Part shown: positions 8,458-17,263 of the stretch, in pieces | How the letters are laid out: every line of letters begins with the position of its first letter | Numbering within the stretch: the first letter of the stretch is position 1 | Assembly: GCA_038125995.1 (NCBI GenBank) | Contig: JAYPEX010000001.1 | Location: forward strand, 1-64,000 | From: MAG-120531 sp038125995 | GTDB lineage: Bacteria > Bacteroidota > Bacteroidia > Flavobacteriales > Flavobacteriaceae | Length of the DNA: 64,000 nt | Direction: 5' to 3' | The notes under the pieces: generated by a model | Databases searched by the model: none | What the model saw: the letters and a program-made list of their open reading frames with translations, nothing else | What the model was told of the DNA's origin: nothing | Made by a program: the position numbers and the translations under genes

Positions 8458-9987
8458 ATGGGAATATCTGTTCTAAATTCAATTGCATCGTGGATACTAA
8501 AAAAACGTATTCATCAGATTGAGTTGTTTATGAAGTACCCTCACGAGGTTCAAAGTGAAGTGCTTTTTAATTTACTAGAAGTAGCTAAAGATACTGAAAT
8601 TGGTCGTCAATACGATTTTCAAGGGATAAAATCCTATGAGGATTATAAGAATAGAGTTCCCGTTCAATCCTATGAAGCTATATCCGAGCTTATCGAACGA
8701 TCACGCAAAGGTGAAAACCATATCTTTTGGCCCTCTCCAATCAAGTGGTTTGCAAAAAGTAGTGGAACTACCAATGCCAAGAGCAAGTTTATTCCTGTAA
8801 GTAATCAATCTCTGGAAGATTGTCATTACAAATCGGGTAAAGATTTACTGTCGTTGTATTTTCACAACAATCCCAATTCACAGTTGTTTTCAGGTAAGAG
8901 TTTGAGGCTCGGTGGTTCTAAGGAGCTCTACGAGGAGAATGGAACCGTTTTTGGAGACTTATCTGCCATTTTAATAGACAATGCTCCCTTTTGGGCAGAG
9001 ATGAGTTCAACGCCTTCTAATAAGGTTTCTCTGATGAGTAATTGGGATCAAAAGATGGAAGCCATTATCGAAGAGACCAAATTTGAAAATGTCACTTCAC
9101 TTGCAGGAGTGCCTTCTTGGATGCTCGTGCTTTTAAACAAATTGATTGATCAATCAGGTGAGGATCATTTGTTAGAAATTTGGGAAAATTTAGAAGTTTA
9201 TTTCCATGGAGGTGTAAGTTTTACTCCATATCGAGATCAGTTTAGGGACTTAATTCCAAAGAGTGATTTTAACTATTACGAAATATACAATGCCTCGGAA
9301 GGTTTCTTTGCAATTCAAGATCGCAATGGGGCTAATGATCTACTTTTGATGTTGGATTACGGAATCTTCTATGAATTTATTCCAATGGATACTTTTGGCA
9401 CTTCGAATCAACGAGTTGTTCGCTTAAGCGAGGTTGTAATTGGTGTAAATTACGCTCTAGTAATTACGACCAATGCAGGGCTTTGGCGTTATCTAATTGG
9501 AGATACAGTTCGATTTACCTCTACCAAACCCTATCGAATTGTAGTAACGGGAAGAACAAAGCATCATATCAATGTTTTTGGTGAAGAACTCATTATTGAA
9601 AATGCGGAACAAGCCTTAAAGATCGCCTGTAGAAAAACCAAGGCACAGATCAGTGATTTTACTGCTGCACCTGTATTTATGGAGGAAAATCAAAAGGGAA
9701 CACATCAATGGCTTATCGAATTTTCAAAAAAGCCTAACAACATCGATCGTTTTTCAGATGCCTTAGACAATGCACTCAAGTCGTTAAACTCAGATTACGA
9801 GGCCAAACGATTTAACAATATGACGCTCGATCCACCTGTAATATCAGTTGCTCGAGTGAATTTATTTCACGATTGGTTAGCTTCTAAAAATAAATTAGGA
9901 GGACAGCACAAGATACCTAGATTGTCAAACACTAGGACCTATATGGATGATCTATTAAATCTACAAGAAATTATGACACCGCTTTGA
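8458..9987 (+). CDS. GH3-superfamily acyl-adenylating enzyme
   Basis: 509 residues, full length for GH3. The family is named for plant acyl-acid amido synthetases, which adenylate a carboxylic acid and join it to an amino acid. Seen here are the P-loop-like SSGTTNAKSKFIPVS (about residue 101), the YNASEGFFAIQD motif (about 278-290), and the hinge YLIGDTVRFTS followed by VTGRTKHHINVFGEEL. Bacteroidota commonly carry one such protein of unknown substrate; nearby genes give no hint. No signal peptide, so cytoplasmic. Its last 17 bases overlap the convergent clpX. Confidence 0.88.
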   Translation: MGISVLNSIASWILKKRIHQIELFMKYPHEVQSEVLFNLLEVAKDTEIGRQYDFQGIKSYEDYKNRVPVQSYEAISELIERSRKGENHIFWPSPIKWFAKSSGTTNAKSKFIPVSNQSLEDCHYKSGKDLLSLYFHNNPNSQLFSGKSLRLGGSKELYEENGTVFGDLSAILIDNAPFWAEMSSTPSNKVSLMSNWDQKMEAIIEETKFENVTSLAGVPSWMLVLLNKLIDQSGEDHLLEIWENLEVYFHGGVSFTPYRDQFRDLIPKSDFNYYEIYNASEGFFAIQDRNGANDLLLMLDYGIFYEFIPMDTFGTSNQRVVRLSEVVIGVNYALVITTNAGLWRYLIGDTVRFTSTKPYRIVVTGRTKHHINVFGEELIIENAEQALKIACRKTKAQISDFTAAPVFMEENQKGTHQWLIEFSKKPNNIDRFSDALDNALKSLNSDYEAKRFNNMTLDPPVISVARVNLFHDWLASKNKLGGQHKIPRLSNTRTYMDDLLNLQEIMTPL

Positions 9988-11206
9988 GCTGTCTCATCTG
10001 TTCAAACGAAAGCTTTTTTAGAGCGTATGCTTTGTCGACTTTAAACTCCGTTTCTTCGCTCGAAGGCAATTCGTACATGGCGTCGGTAAAGATCATTTCA
10101 CAAAGCGAACGAAGCCCTCTCGCACCTAATTGGTATTCCAATGCTTTTTCAACGATATGATCCAGAGCGTCTTCAGTAATCGTAAAGGCTACGCCATCCA
10201 TTGCAAAGAGCTTTTCGTATTGTTTGATAAGCGCGTTCTTGGGCTCCGTCAAAATTGAACGAAGGGTCTTTTTGTCTAAAGGATTCATATGAGTGAGTAC
10301 CGGAAGTCTTCCGATGATCTCAGGAATCAATCCAAAATCTTTTAAATCCTTAGGAATGATGTATTGGAGGAGGTTTTCTTGATCGATTTTTTCCTCAGCT
10401 TTTGAAGCAGAATATCCTACGGATTGCATATTAAGCCTATTGCTAATTTTCTTTTCGATTCCATCAAAGGCACCTCCAGCAATAAAGAGAATGTTTTCGG
10501 TATTGACTTCGATGAATTTTTGATCAGGATGCTTGCGACCTCCTTTAGGAGGAACATTTACTTTTGTTCCCTCAAGAAGTTTTAAAAGCCCTTGTTGAAC
10601 TCCTTCCCCTGAGACATCTCTAGTAATGGATGGATTATCACTTTTGCGAGCAATTTTATCGATCTCGTCGATAAAAATGATTCCGCGTTCTGCTTTTTCA
10701 AGGTTGTAATCAGCTGCTTGTAGTAAACGAGTGAGGATGCTTTCGACATCTTCACCCACATAACCAGCCTCTGTGAGGACGGTGGCATCGATAATAGCAA
10801 GAGGAACATTGAGCATTTTGGCGATGGATTTAGCGACAAGTGTTTTACCGGTTCCTGTTTGTCCTGCCATAATGATATTGCTCTTTTGAATCTCAATATC
10901 GTTTTCTTTGTCTTTGGGTTGAAGCAATCGCTTGTAGTGATTGTAAACCGCCACAGATAGTACTTTCTTGGTCTTTTCTTGTCCAATGACGTATTGATCT
11001 AAGAATTCCTTGATTTCAATCGGTTTCTTAAGCTCGAGCTCAGAAGAGAGATCGTCGTTCTTTAGTTGTTTGGATTCTTCAGCGACAATACCGTGGGCTT
11101 GTTCGATACATCGATCACATATATGAGCCTCAATTCCAGCAATAAGTAGGTTGGTTTCAGGCTTTTTTCTTCCACAAAACGAACATTCTAATTCATTCTT
11201 TCCCAT
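9971..11206 (-). CDS. clpX: ATP-dependent Clp protease, ATP-binding subunit ClpX
   Basis: 411 residues, normal length. The N-terminal zinc-binding domain has Cys8, Cys11, Cys30 and Cys33. The AAA+ core has Walker A GQTGTGKT (about residue 113), Walker B IIFIDEIDKIA, and the sensor and RKH-type regions through GARGLRS near the C-terminus. ClpX unfolds tagged substrates and feeds them to ClpP. It follows clpP by 17 bases on the same strand, so the two form an operon. Its 3' end overlaps the GH3 gene tail to tail. Confidence 0.98.
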   Translation of the reverse strand: MGKNELECSFCGRKKPETNLLIAGIEAHICDRCIEQAHGIVAEESKQLKNDDLSSELELKKPIEIKEFLDQYVIGQEKTKKVLSVAVYNHYKRLLQPKDKENDIEIQKSNIIMAGQTGTGKTLVAKSIAKMLNVPLAIIDATVLTEAGYVGEDVESILTRLLQAADYNLEKAERGIIFIDEIDKIARKSDNPSITRDVSGEGVQQGLLKLLEGTKVNVPPKGGRKHPDQKFIEVNTENILFIAGGAFDGIEKKISNRLNMQSVGYSASKAEEKIDQENLLQYIIPKDLKDFGLIPEIIGRLPVLTHMNPLDKKTLRSILTEPKNALIKQYEKLFAMDGVAFTITEDALDHIVEKALEYQLGARGLRSLCEMIFTDAMYELPSSEETEFKVDKAYALKKLSFEQMRQLKAVS

Positions 11207-11223
11207 GATGCCTTTTTAAGGTA

Positions 11224-11898
11224 TTAGTCTCTAGTTAATATCTCATCGATCATTCCATAAGACTTAGCTTCATCAGCTTTCATCCAATAATCACGATCAG
11301 AGTCTTCGTATACTTTATCGAAGGGTTGACCTGAATGCTTTGAAATGATTTGATACAATTCATCTTTAATCTTTAATACTTCTTTTGCAGCGATTTCAAT
11401 ATCACTAGCTTGACCTTGAGCTCCAGATAACGGCTGGTGAATCATGACTCTAGAATGGGTAAGGCCAGAGCGTTTACCAGCGGCTCCAGCACACAACAAC
11501 ACAGCTCCCATAGACGCTGCCATTCCAGTGCAAATCGTCGCTACATCAGGTTTGATGAATTGCATGGTATCGTAGATTCCCAAACCAGCATATACACTAC
11601 CACCAGGTGAATTGATGTAAATCTGAATATCTTTTGAAGCATCAGCACTTTCTAAGAATAATAATTGAGCCTGAACAATATTGGCCACTTGATCGTTAAT
11701 ACCGGTTCCAAGGAAGATAATGCGATCCATCATCAATCTCGAAAACACATCCATTGCAATGGCATTGAGTTGTCGTTCCTCAATGATATTAGGAGTCATT
11801 CCTACGGGATACATACTCGAGAGTATACGGTCGTAATAGGTGCTGCTGATCCCCTGATCTTTTATGGCAAAATTTTTAAACTCTTTAGCGTAATTCAT
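11224..11898 (-). CDS. clpP: ATP-dependent Clp protease proteolytic subunit ClpP
   Basis: 224 residues. The catalytic triad is Ser129 (in GMAASMGA), His154 (in VMIHQPLSG) and Asp203 (in SDRDYW). The short N-terminal extension before MTPNIIEE is typical of a propeptide removed on assembly. Forms the peptidase chamber that ClpX caps. It heads a clpP-clpX operon and is separated from the upstream tig gene by a strong intrinsic terminator (11921-11958). Confidence 0.98.
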   Translation of the reverse strand: MNYAKEFKNFAIKDQGISSTYYDRILSSMYPVGMTPNIIEERQLNAIAMDVFSRLMMDRIIFLGTGINDQVANIVQAQLLFLESADASKDIQIYINSPGGSVYAGLGIYDTMQFIKPDVATICTGMAASMGAVLLCAGAAGKRSGLTHSRVMIHQPLSGAQGQASDIEIAAKEVLKIKDELYQIISKHSGQPFDKVYEDSDRDYWMKADEAKSYGMIDEILTRD

Positions 11899-11920
11899 AG
11901 TTCGATACTAAAACAAATTG

Positions 11921-11958
11921 ATAAAAAAACGGTGCTAAAAGTTGCCTTTTAACACCGT
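11921..11958 (-). terminator. Intrinsic terminator after tig
   Basis: On the minus strand a 13-bp stem (11946-11958 with 11929-11941, one G-U pair) closes a GCAA tetraloop and is followed by a run of seven T. It ends the tig transcript before clpP, so clpPX must have its own promoter or depend on readthrough. Confidence 0.9.
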
Positions 11959-11978
11959 AAAGATACTTAATTTAAGCT

Positions 11979-13304
11979 TTAAGCCCCATATACTTCTTTA
12001 ACAAACTTGTCGTAAGAAAGCTCTTTGGTTTTTAAGTTGGCATTTTCTTTGTAGAATGCTATGAGCTTTTTACTCATCAATTGCTCTTGAAGACGTTTTA
12101 CTTCGTCTTGATTTGACATCACACGTGCAGCGATTCCATCTAATTCTTGATCATCTGGATTTAACTGACCGTATTGAGCCATTTGATCTTTGATTAATCC
12201 TTTTGCAAAATCTTTTAATTCTTCAAATTCAATTTGAAGTATGTTATCTTGGATGATTTTACCTTCGATGAGTTGGTAACGCAATCCTTGTTCTGCTTTT
12301 TCGTATTCAGCAGCAGCCTCTTCATGGGAGATTTCTTTCTCACCACTTACGCGGATCCACTTTGTTAAGAATTCTGATGGCAAATCAAATTTTGTTGACT
12401 CCACTAGGTTCTCAGTCACATCGTTTAAAAGCTTTTGATCTGCTTGTTGCTCAAATTGACTCTGTGCATCCTCTGCAAGTTTTGCTCTTAATTCTTCTTC
12501 AGATTTAACCTCGTCCTTTCCGAATAATTTATCGAAGAGTTCTTGGTTTAATTCAGAAGGCTCACGATTCGTGATTCCTTCAACACTGATGTTAAGTGTG
12601 ATCTCTAAATCGGCAACTTCAGCTGCTTCTTTACCTAAGGCTCTTGCTAAAACGGCGTTATCTTTAAAAAGCTCCTTAGTTGAAAGTTCGAGAGTATCAC
12701 CTGATTTGACAGCCTTGATCTTTTTAACTGCATCTTTAGCTTTGATTTGCTCCAAGGTGATGGTTGTTTTATTGTCAACTCCAGCTTCTTCATTTTTGAT
12801 TACTAAAGTGATCTCAGAAGCATCACTTACTTTATCTGCAGGAACCAATTTTCCGTATTGAAGTGCAATACGTTCAATTTGTTCGTCTAACATCTTTTTA
12901 TCGGCTACTATATGGTAATGTGTAATTGCTTTTTTAGACTTGATGGCTACTTCAAACTCTGGAGCTAGTCCTAATTCAAAAACGAATTCCAGTACCTCAG
13001 CGTCCCAATCGATCACATCGTCTTCTTTTGGAAGCGGATTTCCTAAAATAGCAAGTTTTTCTTCTTCTAAGAAGTTGCTGATACCACTTTGGATTAATTT
13101 GTTAACCTCGTCTACTAAAACGGCTTTACCGTATTGTTTTTTTATCATTCCCATAGGAACCTGACCTTTTCTAAAACCGGGTACATTTGCTGTTTTGCGG
13201 TAATTTTTTAAGATGTCTTCTACCTTAGTGGTATAATCAGATTTTTCAATACGAACTTTTAATTCTGCATTTAAAGTATCGATTTGAGTCTTTACTACAT
13301 TCAT
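11979..13304 (-). CDS. tig: Trigger factor (ribosome-associated chaperone)
   Basis: 441 residues. The N-terminal ribosome-binding domain carries the signature GFRKGQVP (residues 43-50) that docks on protein L23 at the exit tunnel. A divergent central FKBP-like region follows and then the helical C-terminal arms (about 260-441), rich in Glu and Lys. The PPIase domain is poorly conserved by eye, as I recall for Bacteroidota trigger factors. The gene sits upstream of clpP and clpX in the same order as in many bacteria, but a terminator separates it from them. Confidence 0.95.
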   Translation of the reverse strand: MNVVKTQIDTLNAELKVRIEKSDYTTKVEDILKNYRKTANVPGFRKGQVPMGMIKKQYGKAVLVDEVNKLIQSGISNFLEEEKLAILGNPLPKEDDVIDWDAEVLEFVFELGLAPEFEVAIKSKKAITHYHIVADKKMLDEQIERIALQYGKLVPADKVSDASEITLVIKNEEAGVDNKTTITLEQIKAKDAVKKIKAVKSGDTLELSTKELFKDNAVLARALGKEAAEVADLEITLNISVEGITNREPSELNQELFDKLFGKDEVKSEEELRAKLAEDAQSQFEQQADQKLLNDVTENLVESTKFDLPSEFLTKWIRVSGEKEISHEEAAAEYEKAEQGLRYQLIEGKIIQDNILQIEFEELKDFAKGLIKDQMAQYGQLNPDDQELDGIAARVMSNQDEVKRLQEQLMSKKLIAFYKENANLKTKELSYDKFVKEVYGA

Positions 13305-13335
13305 TTCTTGCTATTTAGAATATTCAATTGGGCTG

Positions 13336-13365
13336 CAAAAGTAATTCTTTTTAATGAGTTTGCAA
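13336..13365 (-). promoter_or_regulatory. Promoter of tig
   Basis: On the minus strand TTG (13365-13363), a 19-base spacer and TACTTTTG (13343-13336) match the Bacteroidota consensus exactly, 31 bases before the tig ATG. This is one of the cleanest promoters in the window. Confidence 0.65.
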
Positions 13366-13375
13366 TAGCTAAATT

Positions 13376-13408
13376 GCATAAAAAAGGCGCCTAATAAAGA
13401 CGCCTTAA
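13376..13408 (-). terminator. Intrinsic terminator after the SGNH lipoprotein gene
   Basis: AAGGCG (13384-13389) pairs with CGCCTT (13401-13406), with a T-run following on the minus strand. It lies about 25 bases past the stop of the SGNH gene and before the tig promoter. Confidence 0.8.
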
Positions 13409-13430
13409 TTGCATTTGGTTGGTTGATCAT

Positions 13431-14963
13431 TTATTGTAAGTACACTGCTTTGTATTTTAAAGGCTCTAATTCAGGTAAATCGGAACCAAACTTTGCGTTG
13501 ATGGCTTTAATGAAAAGATTTGCAATGATGGCATTTCCTCTAGGTGATGGATGAATTCCATCGAGTGAAAAGAGTCCTCCAGAACCGTATTTAGTGGAAA
13601 GGACGGAACCGTCACTCATGGAAACTCCATTTGTAGCAGCTGTTTTAAAGAAGGCATTGACGTCTACTAATGCCAATCCGTTCGCTTGAGCGATCCCAGC
13701 AATAGTGGTGTTAATTGCACTAATAGCTGTGTTTATTTCCGTTTGCTCAGCTGGTGTGAGCACCCATTTATCAGCTAAAGGAATGGCAACTCCATTTACC
13801 GAAAGGGGATTGGATGGATCTGCAAGTGTTCCGATGATATTTTGAGATGTTAAGACTAATAAGTCCTCCGCAGTAGCCTGGCGGATTTGAGGAAGGGCTG
13901 CGAAAGCAGGGTTGATCGCCCCAAGATTTGTAAGGGATTCATCAACAAGCACTACGGCGTTGGTTAATCCAGCTTCAAAACTGATGGTACGAGCAGCAAC
14001 TTCTTCAGCGGTGAATAAGCCTGGCGCTGCAGCATTAAGAGCTGCATAAGCTGCTTGTAAACCACCGTTGTAGGCAGCATAGGCTTGATTTAAGGCAGCA
14101 GCAGTGGCAGCGTCTAATGGGATTGGGTTGTGAGGAACTGTTGTAAAAAACGGTGCAGCGTTCACATCAGGAACATTTGCGATGGCTCCTTTAGCTCCGA
14201 TGGCTCCAAGAGTTTCTACCATTCCATTGATTGCAGCTGCTACCACGTTGGGATCCGAAAGATCACTTCCGCCATAGGTTGAAGGATCTAGATTTCCAGT
14301 TTGATTTACAGCGTCTCCACCGGCAGTCGCGTATCCAAGAACATCGTTATTTCCAATCCACATAGAGAAAAAGCTAGGACCTTGCGCTAGTGCATCAGCA
14401 AAAACAGTGGTTGTAGGGCTCGATGCAAAACGCGCAAAGTAAGGGTTCGCTAAGCCTAAAGCAACACCTTGTACATTTCCGTATCCTGCTGCTAGCAAGT
14501 GATAGGATTTAGCTCCTGGTACTCCCATATTATTGAATGATCCACTGAGTCGATTCGTGATTTCAGTACTAGGCGTACCAGAAATAACGGTAGGAGCTGG
14601 AGAACCACTTGCAAAAGAAAGGATCATTCTGTTGTTTAGAATTTGAGTCCCTCCTAAGGTGGCTCCACCTAAATTGTCAGCCATGTAAGGAATGTCAAAA
14701 TCCCCACCTCCAGCTAATTCAAATTGATTCGCAAGTAAGTTGGAGAATGAATTGGATTGACCTTCCATAAATAAGGCTCCATCGGAATATCCTGCAGTGA
14801 GCGAATTTCCTAAAGCAATGTAGTTGCTAAAATCAGCAGAACCACTCGAATACGTTACAGTTTCATTGTTATTGTTGTTGTCGGGATTGATAAATGGTTC
14901 TTCTTTGGAACAATTGACCAATAAAAGTACGGCTAAAGGCAGTAAATAGGTAAGTTTTTTCAT
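13431..14963 (-). CDS. SGNH/GDSL-family hydrolase lipoprotein
   Basis: 510 residues. Residues 1-18 are a lipoprotein signal peptide (LLVNC). SGNH blocks are present: block I YIALGNSLTAG with the nucleophile at Ser54 (GNSL in place of GDSL), block III WIGNNDVLG, and block V LDGIHPSPRGN with Asp468 and His471. The family is esterase/lipase-like; the substrate is unknown. A long Ala- and Pro-rich stretch of about 250 residues lies between blocks III and V, longer than in compact SGNH enzymes. Likely exported and membrane-anchored. It is transcribed alone, between its own terminator and the alpha/beta hydrolase gene. Confidence 0.85.
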   Translation of the reverse strand: MKKLTYLLPLAVLLLVNCSKEEPFINPDNNNNNETVTYSSGSADFSNYIALGNSLTAGYSDGALFMEGQSNSFSNLLANQFELAGGGDFDIPYMADNLGGATLGGTQILNNRMILSFASGSPAPTVISGTPSTEITNRLSGSFNNMGVPGAKSYHLLAAGYGNVQGVALGLANPYFARFASSPTTTVFADALAQGPSFFSMWIGNNDVLGYATAGGDAVNQTGNLDPSTYGGSDLSDPNVVAAAINGMVETLGAIGAKGAIANVPDVNAAPFFTTVPHNPIPLDAATAAALNQAYAAYNGGLQAAYAALNAAAPGLFTAEEVAARTISFEAGLTNAVVLVDESLTNLGAINPAFAALPQIRQATAEDLLVLTSQNIIGTLADPSNPLSVNGVAIPLADKWVLTPAEQTEINTAISAINTTIAGIAQANGLALVDVNAFFKTAATNGVSMSDGSVLSTKYGSGGLFSLDGIHPSPRGNAIIANLFIKAINAKFGSDLPELEPLKYKAVYLQ

Positions 14964-15045
14964 GAATAAACACGTTTAGTTTAGGAGAGCTAAAAAGCTC
15001 ATCCCACTAAAATAATAAAATAAAATGAAATGATGCGATTATTTT

Positions 15046-15816
15046 TTATTTGAGAAACTCTATTACAATCTCATAAAATCGTTTTGGATCTTCAGCATGT
15101 AGCCAATGGCCGGCATTAGGAATGCTCTGAAGATGGTTTTGTGGAAAGTGAAAATCGATTGCGAATTGATCCTCATCTAAAATGTAATCTGACCGTTCTC
15201 CTCTGATAAAAAGACTTGGTTTTTCAAACTTCTGATCGATGTCTAAGGCTTTTCCAATACTTTTCATATGTTGTCCTAATACTTTGATGTTCGGTCTAAA
15301 TCCTAAGGACTTGTCTTCTTTTCTGTAAAGGTTCTTGAGTAAGAATTGACGTATACCAAAGTCTGTGATGTGTTTGCTTAACTCCTGGTCAGCTAATCCT
15401 CTGGACTTGATTTCTTGACCTGAGAGTTCCAAAAGGGCTGTAATAATCACTTGATGGTGCGGTGCGTATTCTTTTGGAGCAATATCTGCTACGATGAGTT
15501 TGTCAAAGCGTTCTGGATGGGTAGTTGTGGCAAACATTGCAGTTTTACCACCCATCGAATGTCCAAGAATACTCGTTTGTTTTATGCGGTGAAGATCCAT
15601 ATAACGGATGAGATCCTCCACCATTAATTCGTAGGAGAACTCATCAGAGTGAAAACTTCTTCCGTGATTTCGTTGATCGACAAGGTGGACTCTAAAACCA
15701 GCATTTGAAAAGGCAGTTCCAAGTGACTTCCAGTTGTCGGACATGCCTAAATATCCGTGAAGAATGATGAGGTCATAGGTGTTTTTTTCACCGAGTATCA
15801 GCGAATACAAATCCAT
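15046..15816 (-). CDS. Alpha/beta-fold hydrolase (YbfF-like esterase)
   Basis: 256 residues from ATG 15816; a longer reading frame runs back into pdxJ but the ATG overlapping the pdxJ stop (TAATG) is the natural start. The oxyanion segment LHGYLGMSDNWKSLG (about residue 20), the nucleophile elbow LGHSMGGKTAMF, an acidic residue after SLFIRGERSDYI and the catalytic His in NAGHWLHAE are visible. This matches the YbfF/acetoin-hydrolase-like group of short acyl esterases. The substrate is not known. Translational coupling to pdxJ is likely, but no pathway link is evident. Confidence 0.85.
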   Translation of the reverse strand: MDLYSLILGEKNTYDLIILHGYLGMSDNWKSLGTAFSNAGFRVHLVDQRNHGRSFHSDEFSYELMVEDLIRYMDLHRIKQTSILGHSMGGKTAMFATTTHPERFDKLIVADIAPKEYAPHHQVIITALLELSGQEIKSRGLADQELSKHITDFGIRQFLLKNLYRKEDKSLGFRPNIKVLGQHMKSIGKALDIDQKFEKPSLFIRGERSDYILDEDQFAIDFHFPQNHLQSIPNAGHWLHAEDPKRFYEIVIEFLK

Positions 15817-16529
15817 TAATTCATCGCTTTTAGATAGCCTTGAATCACCTGTTCTAATCCAAGATACAAGGATTCGCAAATTAGGGCGTGTCCTATGGAA
15901 ACTTCGTCCAAATAAGGGATGTTCTTGCTGAAGTATTCAATGTTTTCAAGGCTTAAATCATGACCTGCATTGATGCCTAGTCCTAGTTCATGTGACAATT
16001 CAGCGGCCTTGATATAAGGGGCTATTGCCGCTTCTCGATCAGTTTGATAATCCTGTGCATAGGCTTCGGTATACAGTTCGATTCGATCTGTTCCGGTTGC
16101 AGCAGCAGCTCTTATTTGCTCCTCTACAGGATCCATAAAAATCGAGGTTCGAATCCCCTTTGATTTAAAAGTTTTGATAACTCCTTTAAGATACTCCTGA
16201 TGTTTAATCGCATCCCAACCCGCATTCGAGGTAATCGCATCAACGGCATCTGGAACAAGTGTTACTTGAGTAGGGAGTACTTCTAAGACTAAATCTGTAA
16301 ACTGATCGACGGGATTCCCTTCGATATTGTATTCGGTAGTGACAATTGATTTTAAATCTCGGGCATCTTGGTATCGAATATGGCGTTCATCCGGTCTTGG
16401 ATGAATCGTGATTCCTTGAGCTCCGAAAGATTCAATATCAGAAGCACTTTTTAGTAAATTAGGCATATTTCCGCCTCTAGCATTTCGAAGCGTTGCTATT
16501 TTATTGATGTTTACGCTGAGTTTTGTCAT
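15816..16529 (-). CDS. pdxJ: Pyridoxine 5'-phosphate synthase PdxJ
   Basis: 237 residues from ATG 16529; a TTG three codons upstream is less likely because MTKLSVNINKIATLRNARGG is the usual N-terminus. PdxJ condenses 1-deoxy-xylulose 5-phosphate with 3-amino-2-oxopropyl phosphate to pyridoxine 5'-phosphate, the last step of the DXP-dependent vitamin B6 route. The TIM-barrel landmarks GITIHPRPDERHI (about residue 37), the central EEQIRAAAATGTDRIELYT and GINAGHDLSLENI (about 185) are all present. It heads a two-gene unit with an alpha/beta hydrolase and is divergent from the CBS-domain gene. Confidence 0.97.
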   Translation of the reverse strand: MTKLSVNINKIATLRNARGGNMPNLLKSASDIESFGAQGITIHPRPDERHIRYQDARDLKSIVTTEYNIEGNPVDQFTDLVLEVLPTQVTLVPDAVDAITSNAGWDAIKHQEYLKGVIKTFKSKGIRTSIFMDPVEEQIRAAAATGTDRIELYTEAYAQDYQTDREAAIAPYIKAAELSHELGLGINAGHDLSLENIEYFSKNIPYLDEVSIGHALICESLYLGLEQVIQGYLKAMN

Positions 16530-16547
16530 AATAATCAAATTCTAAGA

Positions 16548-16555
16548 CAAAAATA
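16548..16555 (-). promoter_or_regulatory. -7 element upstream of pdxJ
   Basis: The minus strand reads TATTTTTG, an exact TAnnTTTG match, 18 bases before the pdxJ ATG. A -33 element at the right spacing is not clear. The divergent intergenic region also holds an ATTTG-CATA-CAAAT inverted repeat at 16592-16605 of unknown meaning. Confidence 0.4.
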
Positions 16556-16612
16556 CAAAACCCACTTCCTTTTTCCATTAATTAATTAGTAATTTGCATA
16601 CAAATAGCAACG

Positions 16613-17263
16613 ATGATAGGTACACTCAACAATGAATTGCGATTATTTACACTTCAAGACCGTGTTAGTGATGTAGTGAAATACCTCTATACGGAGGAAT
16701 TATCTGCCGCAATTATCGTTGAAAACGGTTTGTTTTTAGGGCTGATGTCAATGGATGTGTTGACAGCATTAGAGCCTTATCAACAATTGAACACCTATGC
16801 TTATTTGCTAAAACCTGATTGTATTTTAAACGATTTACACTGGTTTCATTCCTTTGAGCTCTTTTCCAGTCTCCATACCGATGTCTTAGCAGTAGTCGAT
16901 CAACATCAGAATTATTGTGGTGCCTATAGATATGATGAATTAAGTAAGGGTATTCTCAGTTTGTCTTTGATTCAGCAATCGGGATCTATTATTGTTCTAA
17001 GTATCGAAGAACAAGCCTGCAATTTTAGTTCAATCGTTGACTTAATAGAGCGCAACGGAGGTAAATTACTAGGGATGTTCATCACTGATCAAATTGACAA
17101 TCGAGTTGAACTCACTATTAAAATTGCTATTCAAAATGGTGATATGGTCGTGGATGCCTTATCCAGGGCAGCTTATCAAGTGGTATACTCAGATGTCTCG
17201 GATCACCTTAAAGAAACCCTTAAAGATCACGCGGCCTACTTTAACGCATATTTAAATCTCTGA
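16613..17263 (+). CDS. CBS-domain protein with a C-terminal ACT-like region
   Basis: 216 residues, no signal peptide. The first half (about 1-115) reads as a degenerate pair of CBS motifs (RVSDVVKYLYTEELSAAIIVENGLFLGLMSM, then VLAVVDQHQNYCGAYRYDEL). The second half contains SIIVLSIEEQACNFSSIVDLIERNGGKLLGMFI, which resembles an ACT-type beta-alpha-beta ligand-binding fold. Such a protein sits upstream of NAD kinase in Flavobacteriia. The stop overlaps the nadK start (TGATG), so the two are translationally coupled. It may sense adenine nucleotides; that is inference. Confidence 0.7.
   Translation: MIGTLNNELRLFTLQDRVSDVVKYLYTEELSAAIIVENGLFLGLMSMDVLTALEPYQQLNTYAYLLKPDCILNDLHWFHSFELFSSLHTDVLAVVDQHQNYCGAYRYDELSKGILSLSLIQQSGSIIVLSIEEQACNFSSIVDLIERNGGKLLGMFITDQIDNRVELTIKIAIQNGDMVVDALSRAAYQVVYSDVSDHLKETLKDHAAYFNAYLNL

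Noticed and set aside
15817..15879. Longer N-terminus of the alpha/beta hydrolase
   Set aside because: It would run into the pdxJ coding end; the ATG at 15816 overlapping the pdxJ stop precedes the conserved domain.
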